This document shows positions 22,331 to 34,254 of a stretch of DNA of 64,000 nucleotides, in pieces. The first letter of the stretch is position 1; every line of letters begins with the position of its first letter. The position numbers and the translations under genes were made by a program. The notes under the pieces are model-generated. The model had not been told where the DNA came from, did not search any database, and saw only the letters and a list, made by a program, of their open reading frames with translations. Source of the stretch: Calamus simplicifolius (Eukaryota; Streptophyta; Magnoliopsida; Arecales; Arecaceae); the NCBI GenBank assembly GCA_900491605.1, contig UESW01003881.1, forward strand, positions 827,855 to 891,854, written 5' to 3'.

Positions 22331-23900
22331 ATGGTGGTGACCCAAGCTCAAGATGCTTCCATCAGCTGTCCGGTGGGGCTTCCCCTGCCGATTAGGCAGC
22401 AGGAGGCTAATCCCCCTGCTGTCGATCCTCCCGTCCCCTCTCCGCCACCAGATGCGACTGCCTCAGCTGCGGAACAGCTGGCAGCTCTCACCCAGCAAGT
22501 CCAAACTCTCACTGCCATGGTCCATGGACTTCAGTCAATGACCACCCACCACCAGACCGCTCGCCCTGCCAGTCAGCAGTCGGCATGGGGAGGCTCTCCC
22601 TAGCGAGAGGCCGGTCGTCGTCAGGCTTCCCCTAGGAAGCCCCGTCGTGATCCCCCTAAGCGGCCACGACCCCCAATTATGGCCCGAGCAAGTTCCCTCC
22701 AGAGCCGCACCGCCAGGAGGAGCCAAAGCGGAAGTCCCACCTTTCGCGTCCTTCTTCTTCTTCTTCATCCTCTGAGCCGTCTCGGAGGGCTCCGACGATC
22801 AGCTGCCAGGCAGAGGAGCACCTGGATGAGTACAATCGGCGACTAGATGAGCTCGCCAGAAAGATCAACAGTCAGCCGAAGGAGGAGTTTGACACCCGTC
22901 CTCCTTATAGGAGCCCATCCCCTCTAGATTCCGTTTTCCCCAGATAGATCCGTACAATGGTACTACGGACCCTCTGGATCACCTCGAGAGTTACAAAGCC
23001 ATGATGCAAGTCCAGGGAGCTACGGACAACCTTCTCTGCAAAGCTTTCCCTGCCACTCTACGGAAAGCTACTCGCGCTTGGCACTCGCGCCTGCCCCTCA
23101 CAGCATCGACTCCTTTCAAGAGCTGGAAAGGACCTTTCTGGCGCACTTTGATGCCTGCTGGCGGATCCTGAGAGTTGCAGATAGCCTCTTCTCCATGCGC
23201 CAGAGGGAGGGGGAGTCACTGTGGGACTTCGTGTCCTAATTCAAGACCACTGCCCTTGAAGTCTATCATCTGGATGACGCGGTGGCAACGCTGGCGCTAA
23301 AGCGGGGGCTCCTCCCGTCTCGCTTCACCTTTTCTTTGGACAAGAAGCACCCAAGTTCCTATTCCGACCTCCTCCTCCGGGCTCAGAAGTACATCCATGC
23401 GGATGAGGCCGACCTCACCCACCGGGAATCCTCAAGGAGTTCCAGCCATAAGCCTGCTTGCCCCAAGCCGAATGAACCCCCTCGCCACCGACGGTCCGAT
23501 CTGCCTCGCCGATCCGACGGCAGGCATCGAAGCCCCATCCCTGATGAGAGCAAACTCACACCCCTTTTCGCCCCCCGATCTCACATCCTTATGGAGATCG
23601 AGGGCGAGCCTTATCTCCAGCGCCCTCCTTCTATGAAGAAAGGTCCCCCCGTGACAAGAGCCATTATTGCCGATTCCATAGGGATTACGGCCACGACACC
23701 GACAGCTGCTTCAGCCTGAAGCATGCCATTGAGGAGCTTATCCAGCGGGGCTACCTCGGCAAGTATGTCCAGAAGGCGCTGCAACCACTGTCGGCGCTCA
23801 TGGGGCCTCTGCCCATTCAGGCTGCTGTCGACAACACTCCCACGGAGCGGATGGTCGGGATGGTGTCTTGGGGGGCGGCTTCCCCATCTAAGTGGCTAAG
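22331..23900 (+). pseudogene. gag: gag, frameshifted
   Basis: It starts MVVTQAQDAS at 22331. The N-terminal region contains LTQQVQTLTAMVHGLQ and stops at 22603. The gag core continues in other frames, with pieces recognisable as EEHLDEYNRRLDELARKI and, from 23282, LKRGLLPSRFTFSLDK and LLLRAQKYIHADEA. A CCHC-like YCRFHRDYGHDTDSC block lies near 23670, followed by QRGYLGKYV. At least three frame changes and an in-frame TAA make it non-functional. Confidence 0.85.
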
Positions 23901-23929
23901 GGAGGAGGAGGCACTGGGTAATGTAGTTC

Positions 23930-24307
23930 TTGGGGGGGGGGGGGCAATCGGCAAATATTGAGAATGTAAATAATGAAGGCATTGCCGTCTCTATGACGAT
24001 CGCCAAGCACCATGTAAAGAGGATATTAGTTGATAGTGGCAGCTCAGCTGACATCCTTACCTATGACGCATTTGTTAGGATGGGTTTATCTGTTGACTCT
24101 CTTCAGCCTGTGGCAACCCCCCTGGTCGGATTCACAGGGGATTCAGTAAGGGTTGAGGGTGAGATATCCCTACCTGTGATAGCCGGGATACCGCCGCGCC
24201 AAAGCACAGTGATCATGAAGTTCCTGGTAGTGCGAGTCCCTTTGGCATACAACGCCATCTTTGGACGCCCAGGTTTGAATCTATTGGATACGATTATCTC
24301 CACCTAG
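23930..24307 (+). pseudogene. Retroviral-type aspartic protease region
   Basis: An open frame reads AKHHVKRILVDSGSSADIL, then YDAFVRMGL, then YNAIFGRPGLN. The active-site triad is DSG, as usual for Tat elements, and the flap and C-terminal GRPxLN motifs are present. The region is intact in itself but is separated from gag by a frameshift next to a 13-base G run at 23930-23942, and from RT by a stop at 24307. It would cleave the polyprotein. Confidence 0.85.
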
Positions 24308-24504
24308 AGCCTGCTAGTGCAGTTTCCTACTAGCAAAGGTGTCAGGGAGATGAGGGGCGAGGTCGGCTCAGTCTTGCCCTACTATCATGCAGCGTCAAGT
24401 CCTTTGGAGGCAGAGTCGGTCCCCGAGGCGCCCGATCCTAGGGAGTCCGGCAGGGGGGAGAGCCGGCCGAGCACCTCCTAACCTTTCTCCTCGGGGACGA
24501 TCTG

Positions 24505-26390
24505 GCAATGACCATACGTGTCGGCGGACTCCTTCCCCCGGAAGACCATGATCGCCTCCTAACCTTCCTGCGGGCCAACTTAGACATTTTCGCTTGGTCA
24601 GCATCTGACATGCCCGGTATCCCTCCAGAAGTAATCATCCACAAGCTCAACATCATCCGAAGCATCGTCCAATCCGCCAAAGGAAGAGAAGCTTCGCTCC
24701 CGAGCGGCAAAAAGCCATCGATGAGGAGGTTAACAAGCTGCTCAATGCCGGCCACATCCAAGAGGCGCATTACCCTAGCTGGCTGGCTAATATGGTTATG
24801 GTACGAAAGGCAAGCGGGAGCTAAAAAATTTGCATCGACTTCACCGACCTCAACAAGGCGTGTTCGAAAGACAGTTTTCCCTACCAAGGATAGATTAGTT
24901 GGTAGATTCCATCTCCAGCCATGAGCTCCTCAGTTTTATGGACGCCTTCTTTGGATATAACCAAATAAGGATGGACCCCAGCGACGAAGAGCACACCTCC
25001 TTTGTGACAGAAAAAGACATATATTGCTACAAAGTGATGCCCTTCGGTCTTAAGAACGCGGGGGCAACCTATCAGAGATTGATTAACAAAGTTTTTCAGG
25101 ACCAGCTGGGCTGGCATGGAGGTCTATGTGGACGATATGCTGACAAAAAGCACCTGTGCCTCCAACCACATCTCCAACTTAGAGGAAACTTTCAACAACC
25201 TCCGTCACTTCCAGGTCAAGCTGAATCCCAAGAAGTGTACCTTTGGGGTCACGGCGGGTAAGTTCCTGGGTTTCATGGTGACTCAGCGAGGGATCGAGGC
25301 AAATCCAGAGAAGATCAGCGCCATCCTCGACATGAGGCCACCATCCAGCAAGAAGGAAGTACAACGACTAACGGGGAGGGTGGCAGCTTTAAGTTGTTTC
25401 CTCTCCAAATCAGCCGAGAGGTGCTTGCCCATCTTCAAGGCCCTGCGGCAAGTAAACAGCTTCGAATGGACGGACGACTGCCAGAAAGCCTTCGATGGCC
25501 TGAAGGCATTTCTGTCTTCTCCACCACTCCTGTCCAAGCCAAGGGACGGGGAGAGTCTTTTCCTCTACCTCGCCGCCTCTCCGGAGGCTGTTAGCTCAGT
25601 CTTGGTGCGTCTTAATGCCGACGAAACCCAGAGACCCATTTATTATGTGAGCAAGGTGCTCCACGATGAGGAGGTCAGGTACTCCAATATAGAAAAAATC
25701 ATCTTCACCCTGATTGTCTCTGCTCGACGTCTTTGCTCATATTTTCAAGCCCATCCCATTGTGGTGCTCACGGACTAGCCCCTCCGAGTCATCCTGGCCC
25801 ATCCAGACACCTCAGGCCGACTCGCCAAGTGGGCCATCAAGCTAGGAGAGTTTGACCTCTCCTTCCAAGCACGGTCGGCCTTGAAGTCCCAAGTCCTGGC
25901 CGATTTCCTAGTCGAGTGCACTTGGGTGGATGAGGAGACCAGGGAGGTTTTCGTGGAGCAGCACGAGCCCGAGCCGAGCGATGATGGAGAAACATGGATC
26001 CTCCATGTAGACGGCGCATCAAACTCTCAAGGAAGCGGTGCTGGCCTCATTCTCACCTGGCCGGTGGAGAGAGAGCAGAATGCACCCTGCGGTTTCTATT
26101 CAAAGTCACCAATAACCAAGCAGAGTACGAGGCCCTGCTGGCAGGATTAAGGCTAGCCTAAGAGTTCGGAATAGGGTGTCTCAGAGCTTTCACTGACTCG
26201 CAACTCATCTCCGGACAAATCAATGGAGAGTACGAGGTGTGTGACCCTGCTATGACTCAATACCTGGGCAAGGTTCGGCTCTTGGTCTCCCCGTTAGCTT
26301 ATTTCAGCATCAGTTACATTCCCCAGAGTGAGAACACCAAGGCCGACATCCTTTCCCACCTGGCTACCTCCCGACGGCATCGCAAGAGAC
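24505..26390 (+). pseudogene. pol: Reverse transcriptase and RNase H region with second RNase H
   Basis: RT begins near RANLDIFAWSASDMPGI, then VIIHKLNI. Two frameshifts follow before ELLSFMDAFFGYNQIRMD (24935) and MPFGLKNAGATYQRL. The catalytic box is VYVDDML (about 25122-25140). From 25116 to 25778 the frame is open through the thumb and the first RNase H (FLYLAASPEAVSSVLV, RPIYYVSKVLHDEE), ending at a stop after VVLTD. A second RNase H-like domain follows (ILHVDGASNSQGSGAGL, about 25995), the hallmark of Tat elements. Inactive. Confidence 0.88.
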
Positions 26391-26559
26391 GCCTACATTG
26401 AATACCTAGAAATGCCCAACATAGAAGATGGCGAGAAAGTCCTCCCGCTCACCCAAGAGCCTACAGGATGGATTCCTACATCCGCTATCTCACTGACGAC
26501 ACACTCCCTGATGATCGCAATGAAGCCAAGCTGCTCAAGTGAAGGGCTTCCAAATTCGT

Positions 26560-27710
26560 CCTCCTAGAAGGATGTCTATACAGGAGATCATTCTCTTACC
26601 CCCTTCTCAAATGCGTAGGACCCGCCGACGCCGACTACATCCCTAGAGAAATCCATGAAGGTATCTATGGAAATCACCTGGGGGGCAGGTCCCTAGCCTA
26701 GAAGGTCCTCCGTCAGGGATATTTCTGGCTTACCATGAGGGAGGACGCTGCCAAACTGGTTTAGAAGTGCGATGGTTGCCAGCGCCACGCACACATCCAG
26801 CATCAGCCGTCTACCCCGCTAAGCCCGCTTTCGGCTCCTTGGTCCTTCGCTCAGTGGGGAATGGACATCCTCGGGCCATTCTCCCCAGCTTTGGGACAGT
26901 GGAGATTCTTGCTATTAGCCATCGACTACTTCACCAAGTGGGTCGATGTTGAGGCGCTGGCTAAGATCACCGAGAGTAAAGTCAAAGCCTTCTTCTAGAA
27001 GTCGATCATATGCCGCTTTGGCCTACCTCACACTCTCATCACGGACAACGGCCGCCAGTTCAACAATGATGCATTCAAGGCTTTCTGCGGTGAGCTGGGT
27101 ATTCGCCATTGATTCACCTATGTCGGCCACCTCCAGACCAACGGAGAGGCCGAGGTCATGAACCGCACCATTCTCAGAGGGCTCAGGACTCGGCTAGATG
27201 GATCCAAGGGTCGATGGGTGGAGGAATTCTCCAGTGTGATATGGGCTTACCATACGACCCCCAGGGCCCCAATGGGCGAGACTCCCTTCAGTCTCGTCTT
27301 CGGATCCGAATCTATCATCCCTGTTGAGATCGGATTGCCCAGTCCGCGTGTGGAGTCCTTCAACGAAGAAAACAATTCCACACTGATACGGGCTAATCTG
27401 GACTTCATCGATAAAGCGCATGACCGGCGAGGCTACGAATGGCGAGCTTCCGTCAGCGGGCCGCCAAGTACTACAATGCCCGGGTCCGTCCCAAGGTCTT
27501 TCACCATGGAGATCTGGTTTTGAGAAAGGCTGAGATATCCAAGCCTATGGAGGGGGGCAAACTATCCCCCAACTGGGAAGGTCCTTATCACATCGCCGAG
27601 ACACTCCATTAGGGGGCATACATACTAGAAGAACTCAACGGACGACCCATTCCATGTACCTGGAACGCGGATAACCTCCGCCATATTATTAATAATGTAT
27701 CCCCCCAGAG
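26560..27710 (+). pseudogene. pol: Integrase region
   Basis: The HHCC-like N-terminus (KCDGCQRHAH) is followed by the core with MDILGPF, LITDNGRQF and GEAEVMNRT. These give the first and second Asp and the Glu of the DDE triad. Then come the C-terminal GETPFSLVFGSE and the terminal WEGPYHI and GRPIPCTWNADNLR. Single stops, for example in the QKCDG and KSIICRF areas, and frame changes break it up. No chromodomain follows, consistent with Tat. Confidence 0.87.
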
Positions 27711-27779
27711 CACGAGTAATAAAAGGGTCCCTTCCAGCGCCACAGCCTACTCTCCCTTGTGTCCAAGGACCAGATCTCA

Positions 27780-28860
27780 GAAAAGGAGTTCGCCAGCATC
27801 GCGCCTACGGAACACCACTCGGCTCCGGCACGGAGGTGCCCCCGAGTTGGTTAAGATCCTAAAGGCTCCATACCCAGTCGAGTCGCCCCTCGGACGGCAC
27901 ACAAACCCCCGAGATGGTTCTAAAGGAGTTTGTTGGCATCGCGGCCTACGGGACACCACTCGGCTCTGGCACGGAGGTGCCCCCGAGTTGGTTAAGATCC
28001 TAAAGGCTCCGTACCCGATCGAGTCACCCCTCGGGCGGCACACAAACCCCCGAGATGGTTCTAAAGGAGCTCGCCGGCATCGCGGCCTACGGGACACTAC
28101 TCGGCCCTGGCACGGAGGTGCCCCCGAGTCGGTTGAGACCCTAAAGGCTCCGTACCCAGTCGAGTTGCTTCTCGGGCGGCACATAAACCCCCAAGGTGAT
28201 TCTAAAGGAGCTCGCCAGCATCGCGGCCCATGGGACACCACTCGGCCCCGGCACGGAGGTGCCCCCGAGTCGGTTAAGACCCTAAAGGCTCCATACCCGG
28301 TCAAGTCCCCCCTTGGACGACACACAAACCCCCGAGGTGGTTTTAAAGGAACTCGCCGGCATCACGGCCCATGGGACACCACTCGGCCCCGGCACGGAGG
28401 TGCCTCCGAGTCGGTTAAGACCCTAAAGGCTTCATACCCAGTCGAGTCGCCCCTCGGGCGGCACACAAACTCATGAGTTTTTCTAAAGGAGCTCGCCGGC
28501 ATCGCGGCCCATAGGACACCACTCGGCCCCGGCACGGAGGTGCCCCCGAGTCGGTTAAGACCCTAATGGCTCCATACCTAGTCAAGTCGCCCCTCGGATG
28601 GCACACAAACCCCGAGATGGTTCTAAAGGAACTTGCCGGCATCGCGGCCCATGGGACACGACTCGGCCCCGGCACGGAGATGCCCCCAAGTCGGTTAAGA
28701 CCCTAAAGGCTCCGTACCCGATCGAGTCACCCCTCGGATGGCACACAAACCCCCAAGGTGTTCTAAAGGAGCTCATCAGCATCGTGGCCCACAGGACACC
28801 ACTCGGCCCCATAACGGAGGTGCCCCCTGAGTCGATTAAGACCTCAAGTTGGTCTTGGCA
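27780..28860 (+). repeat. 140-141-bp tandem array after integrase, eight units
   Basis: The block CGGAGGTGCC recurs at 27831, 27972, 28113, 28254, 28395, 28535, 28675 and 28815 (in slightly varied form). The spacing is 141, 141, 141, 141, 140, 140 and 140. Each unit also contains AAGGCTCCGTACCC and ATCGCGGCC. Long open frames inside it come from repeat periodicity. Confidence 0.95.
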
Positions 28861-29297
28861 CTAAGTTGCCCTCAAACCATTCCAAGTCTTTGGAAGAATC
28901 GTGTGCAGACAAATCTCCCTTCAAACAGCTCGCGACAGCTTAAGGCATCTTAAGAAACCTCCCACGCGGCTGGCGTATCTCTCAAAGATGCATCCAAATG
29001 TTGGCAAATCTAAGACTGCGGTCCGGCCACGGCGTCGTCGATGTGCGCAATGCTCAGAAACAGAAAACATCTCAGAAGGAAGGGTCCTCCTCATTAACAG
29101 GTACGGGGCCCACCTTGTCATTAGTTGCACGATAAAATGTTCGACCCAAAGGAAGAGAGAAACAAATAAGACAAGACAAGGCACAAAAGCATTTTCACAA
29201 AAACTCTTTTCCATTAATGATGGAATTGAAGTACAAAATTTGGCCCGAGGCCGGTTACAAAAAGAAAGAAAAGAGAAAAAGAAGAAACAGCAACTCT

Positions 29298-31791
29298 TCA
29301 GGGCTTGCTAGGGCTCGGCTCTCCCTCGTCGTCCTCCTCCTCCGCCGACCCCTCGTCAGATTCCCCGGGGCGGATCCCCTCGAGCTCGGCGATGTTGATC
29401 TTAAGAGCCGTGGACACCTTAGTTTTGCACATGTCGAAGCCCTTAACATAGGCATCGAGGCTAGCCTCGAGAACCTCCTTCCCGAATTCCGGCGAGGACT
29501 TATAGTTGGTCATGGCCTGTCCCGCCCTGGCCTCAGCCTACTGAGCCCTGGCATCGGCCTCTTGGGCTTGCGTCTTAGCCCGCTGTGCCCTAGCTTCAGC
29601 CTCCTTGGCTCGCGCCTCAGCCTCTCAAGTTCAGCTCTCGGCCTCCTCGGCACAGGTACAGGTCTCATCAGCACAGGTCACCGCCTCGGCCTTCTCCTGG
29701 CTCACCTCGGTCGCCGCCCTTTCTGCGGCGATGGCTCTCTGTGCGGCGGCGAGTGCCTCTTCCCGTGCCGCCTCGAACTCCTTCTCGGCATTCTGGAGCT
29801 AGCAAACCAGCCCCTCATTCCGCTCTGCGGCGGCCTTCAGTCTGTCCGAGACCAGCTCCAATTTGGCCTCGACCGCGGATGCCCGGCCACTTTCAGCTTC
29901 AGCCCAACTTTTCGCCTCCCTTATTCGGCTGCCTAGGTTCTCCTCCCGGGCCTTAGCCTTCTGATGAAGTCGAGCAAGGCTCTGGGACTGCGTCGTGCTC
30001 TCCTTCTTATATTTCTCGGCCCGCACTATGGCCTTCATGAGCGCGTTCGAGGAATGAGACAGTGCTTCGCGAAGGCCGATCACGCCATTGGCCATCTGCA
30101 GCAGGAGAATGTGTTAATCGCAAGAAAAATTAAGGCATCACAAAGTGTATTCAGAGATGAAGAAAACTCAGAAGGTTACCTAAATGATGGAGACCATCAC
30201 CATGTCCAAAATTGAGGAGTGGCTCTGCCCCCTCATTTCTTCATCGAGCTCGGCAATCCGAACTCTTGACAGAAGATGAGCGGCTTGCCTGGTGTCCGCC
30301 ATTGAATTGAACCTGGGCGCCGGCCACGCCGGCCCCTCCTGCGGACCTTCAACCCAAGGGCGAGTCGGGTGGCACACTGATCATTGGGTTGAGCTCTCCG
30401 GCCCATCCCTCTACTTCTTGATCACCTTCGTCCCAGCCTTGGACACCCTGGCGACTAGCTCCCCCTCTCCGGCAATTGGGGGAGCACTCTTCGTCTCCGG
30501 CTCCGCGGAAGCCGGAGGGCCGACAGCAAATGTAACCTGTCCCGCCTCGGGCACGTCAGCGGTGGCAGGGGCTTCTTCTTCAAGATCTACGACCACCACA
30601 GCTGCCTTAGTGGTGACCGGGATCTCTCCTTCCTCTACCTCGGTCCCAGCCAGCCTCAGGACCACTTCTCCAGCCGGCATTTCCGTGGTCGGCTCCTCCG
30701 CAGACGTTGGAGCTTTGGGGGCTTCGGTAGCCCGAACCGGCTCGGCCTGCTCTCTTCTTTGAGCCCTCTTTGCCGGTCTTGCCGACTCGCCAGCTGCCGT
30801 CCTCTTTTGCTTCACGGCAGCTTCAAATGCGCCGGCGGAAAACTTTATTGCTGCACCCAAAAATGATGAATGTTAGCAACAGCATACAGTAAGCTTCCAG
30901 TCAAGACAGAAGGAATCGGACGTCGTGCTTACCAACCGCCGGGGCCAACTCGGCCTCAAACAGGTTCTCCTCGGATAGGAGTTCCTTATAGCCAGGTATT
31001 TGGCAGGATGATAACTAGGTAAAGAGTTTCCTGTCTCTTTTCCCCACTGTGGCATTATCGTTGGAGCTGGCGTCCAGCTCCCTCCAATCAGCCCTCACCC
31101 CCTCGATATGGGCAAAAATAAATCGGGGCTTTCATCCCCTAATCTTGGACAGGATACCTAGGGGGAAGGCTCTACCTGGCCTGGCGGTGAATGCCCACTA
31201 GGCCCCCTCACCTTGGCGGCGGAGCTTATAGAAAGCCCGGAACAGTGATAGCCCTAGCTGGGCCTCCTGAAAGTAGCAAAGAATGACAAAAGCATAGATG
31301 ATCCAAATCGAGTTTGGAGTCAACTGCACCCGCACTAACCTATACCTATCTAAAAGGTTCAAGAAAAAGGGATGGAAAGGAAGGCGCAGCCCGCACCGAA
31401 AAAATTCCTCGTATAGAGCGACCCGACCAGGATGGACGAAAGTCACTCTATCTTCGGGCCCCGGCGTGGACAGGCGGATGAAACTGGAAATTTGATACCT
31501 AGCCCTGACGGCCTCTACGTCCTCAGGGGTCATGGTTGAAGCCACTCCCGCCGGACCTATTGGATCAAGGCTCACCACCGAGGGTGGAGCCAAGCGGCGG
31601 GAGGACACAAGAATCACCCTAAGGGGGGAGGTTGAGGTAGATGGAGGTTCATTCGCTAATGGTCGATCGCGGATGATAATTCTTCCCACCGACCGAGGCG
31701 CCTGATGGGCTAAGGAGGTTTGGTCTTCGCTATCGGAAGGGGAAGACTCTACTACAGGCCTCTTACCCTCCCTAACAGCATGACGATCCAT
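29298..31791 (-). pseudogene. Antisense extra gene of the Tat element (putative gypsy type transposon domain)
   Basis: Minus-strand gene in pieces. From 31791, MDRHAVREGK leads to YEEFFRCGLRLPFHPF and VQLTPNSIWII, the conserved core of the plant putative gypsy type transposon domain family (PF04195 as I recall it). A GTGAGG donor follows at 31211. Later pieces: an acidic stretch of about 150 residues (30860-30411); an Ala/Glu-rich coiled-coil (30095-29799); and a C-terminal piece ending DDEGEPSPSKP (29513-29298). Such antisense extra ORFs downstream of integrase are known in Tat elements; their function is not established. Stops between exons suggest decay. Exon limits are approximate. Confidence 0.75.
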
Positions 31792-32334
31792 AGGTGAGAC
31801 AAAGGATGAAACTAACCTGGGAATTGAAAGGAACTCGAAGGCAGAAGGACTCAGGTTGCAGAGGAACTTAGAGAAGAAAAAGCTGAAAGAAAGCGTTAGC
31901 AGTGTAAAAGCTTTCCCCGAGCCCTTGGGGTGCTTTTATACCCCCATTTCCGAACGACGATAATCGAGGCCCTGCCACGTGGCGCTCTTCTATTGCGCCA
32001 CGAGCTATCCACCGGAAATCTTGCTTGTGCCCAGATGTGCCGCCTCGATTCGCCTCGAGGAGCGTGATCCCCGACCAATCGCAGGGCAGAGAAAATGGGG
32101 AAATAATAATAACCTCCACCTTTTTCCATCCCCCGATGGGCGCTTTCCTTAGGGCGTCCGACGTCGACATCAGCCCCAACCTACCGCATGATTGTGTAAG
32201 ATCTGTGAAGCAACACTGCCTCGGGACGACGCGCCAGCTCACCAAGCTATTAAAAGCGCACTAAAGGGCAATCATTTTTTGAATTTTCGTGCCCCTCTCG
32301 CCCAAAGACAGCAGGCGCGTGGCCCTTCGCGCTC

Positions 32335-32351
32335 AGGGGCGGGGGGGCATC
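32335..32351 (+). other. Polypurine tract
   Basis: AGGGGCGGGGGGGCAT lies directly before the 3' LTR. It matches the position and composition of the polypurine tract before 6672. Confidence 0.8.
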
Positions 32352-33611
32352 TGATGTGGCTGACGTAGCCACGAGGGCAATCATGGCAAAGTCAAAAGCT
32401 TAAGGTGGCCCCGCCCCGGCATCTCCAAGTCAGCCGAGTCGGCCCCGACTTTCCCAAGTCGGCCCTGCTTGGCCCTGGCATCTCCAAGTTGGCCGAGTCG
32501 GCCCCGACTTTCTCAAGTCGGCCCTGCTCGGCCCCGGCATCTCCAAGTCGGCCGAGTCGGCCTTGACTTCCCCAAGTCGGCCCCGCTCGGCCTCGGTACC
32601 TCCCAGTCGGCCGAGCCGGCCCCAACCATCCCTGGTCGGCCTTGACTTTCTCAAGTTGGCCCTGCTCGGCCCCGGCATCTCCTAGTCGCCCGAGTCGGCC
32701 CCGACTTCCCCAAGTCGGCCCCGCTCGGCCCCGGCATCTCCCAATCGGCCGAGTCGGCCCCGACTTCCCCAAGTCGGCCCCGCTCGGCTCCGGCACCTCC
32801 AAGTCGGCCGAGTCGGCCCCGACTTTTCCAAGTCGGCCCTGCTCGACCCCGGCACCTCCAAGCCGGCCGAATCAGCCCTGACTTTCCCAAGTCGGCCCCG
32901 CTTGGCCCCGGCATCTCCAAGCCGGCCGAGTCGGCCCCGACCATCCCTAGTCGGCCCCGCTCCGGCATCTTCAGGTCGGTCGAGTCGGCCCTGCTCGGCC
33001 TCGGCGCCCTCAGGAGAGTCAAGGCGGTCCCGACTTTTCCAAGTCGGCCCAGGACGGTCCTGGCAGTTCAAGCCGCCATCTTTTTGGCCCGCGCCGTCTG
33101 ACATCACCAGGCCCAACTACTCACTGGCCATGCCTCCGATGGGACCAGACCTAACTACCCGTTAGCCCCACTGACTGATGGGACTTAGCCCATCAACCGT
33201 CGTTTCTTTCCTCTCTTATGGGACAGGACCCACCAACGGCCCAGATTCACACAACCCCCACGAACCTAGCGAACATTCCTTTCTCACAGAACTCCACGTG
33301 GTCGTGCAGGTATCAACCACCTATAAAAGGGTAAGTCCACTCAAGAACCAAGTACAAAAAACTCATACACTGGCTATCCTAATACCCAGAGGGGGATTCC
33401 CCCATTCTGAGGACTCATTTTCTCCCCAAGAAGAGCTCGTCTGAGTTCTCCCTCAGCTGTGACCTCGGTTGCTGACTTGAGCGTCGAAGGGTCCCCACCG
33501 GAGCATCCCTTAGTCTTGGGACTTTTTTGCAGGCCATTCGATCAGGCGTGAATTTATGGATTAAGCAGCTCTCTTTTTCTGATGTTTAAGACTGATGATC
33601 GGATGTCATCA
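32352..33611 (+). repeat. 3' LTR of the Tat-like element
   Basis: This LTR is 1,260 bp. It carries a 59-bp array at about 32420-33010, with unit marks at 32436, 32495, 32554 and 32613 (spacing 59), and a TATA box at 33321-33330. It ends ..GTCATCA before GATCT. It has more array units than the 5' LTR. Confidence 0.9.
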
Positions 33612-33840
33612 GATCTAAAACTAGAGAGTTGACAATTATGGCCACGTAGAAGGTGATGAAGATCGCGAGGACAGCCAGATCCCTGCACTTTGGGCTGCGC
33701 CGTTTGGCCCTGATCACTACTATTTCACAGCTGCTTCCAATGTTGGCACCTCTCGTCGGGTACTTCCCTATGATCACCCCTAGCGGCCTCTCCATTTTCC
33801 CAGTCTCTCTTCCTCCAAAACCCGCTAGAGACGACAATTA
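33612..33840 (-). pseudogene. Choline transporter-like (CTL1) pseudogene, 5' part
   Basis: From about 33795 the minus strand reads MERPLGVIIGKYP, then KCRDLAVLAIFITFYVAIIVNS. This is the N-terminus and first transmembrane helix of plant CTL1 proteins (RGPLGAVIGRYP and KCRDxxFLxIFIAFW in the family). An in-frame ATG also exists at 33837. A 2-base insertion after NS breaks the frame. The gene continues at 21128 on the other side of the Gypsy element, joined through the GATCT duplication. No stop or intron separates the two halves. Confidence 0.85.
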
Positions 33841-34254
33841 ATGGTGGCTATTTTAAATCAGATTCTTTTGTTACTAAATATACTATTTAAAATATTAAAA
33901 TGATGATTAATATTTGATTTGCCATATTTGTCAGGATTTCATAATCTCACCCTCTAAAATTCCAACCAACATCGTAAAACTTCTTGGGTCTTGTATTATT
34001 TGGGTCATGTTTTCCATCTCAGCGGAGACATGGAGATCTCCTTCCATCTCGATGTTTCCCATGCACCAAGATGGAGATCTCCTTCCATCTCGATGTTTCC
34101 CATGCACCAAGATGGCTAGGATATTGGCACTTTCAAAACAAACACAATAGATAAAAAGAATATCGTCCACTTCAATTCTTAAGTACGTTATAACTAAAAT
34201 AATTGAACATTCAATCGGCATAATTTTAATTATTTTCAGTCCATATCTATCCAA
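33841..34254. other. Intergenic DNA with a 41-bp tandem pair
   Basis: At about 34030-34114 a 41-bp segment (TCCATCTCGATGTTTCCC...) is present twice in tandem. The remainder is AT-rich and featureless. It may contain the lost promoter of the CTL1-like gene. Confidence 0.6.

Larger units (their letters stand above)
21129..33611 (+). mobile_element. Tat-like Gypsy LTR retrotransposon, full structure, decayed
   Basis: The element is 12,483 bp, bounded by LTRs at 21129-22223 and 32352-33611. Both start TGATGTGGCTGACGTA and end TCATTA or TCATCA. A perfect target-site duplication GATCT lies at 21124-21128 and 33612-33616. Order inside: primer-binding site, gag, protease, RT, RNase H plus a second RNase H-like block, integrase, a 140-bp tandem array, a large antisense gene, polypurine tract. 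This order, with an extra RNase H and an antisense extra gene downstream of integrase, is typical of the plant Tat clade. Many stops and frameshifts make it inactive. It split a CTL1-like gene. Confidence 0.93.

Noticed and set aside
27757..28864. Repetitive open frames of up to 239 codons after integrase
   Set aside because: They are produced by the 140-141-bp tandem array. 141 is a multiple of three, so one stop-free unit keeps the frame open.
29217..29936. Plus-strand open frame of 239 codons
   Set aside because: It is antisense to the Ala/Glu-rich coiled-coil part of the minus-strand extra gene of the Tat-like element. Its Leu/Ser-rich composition is that of a shadow frame.
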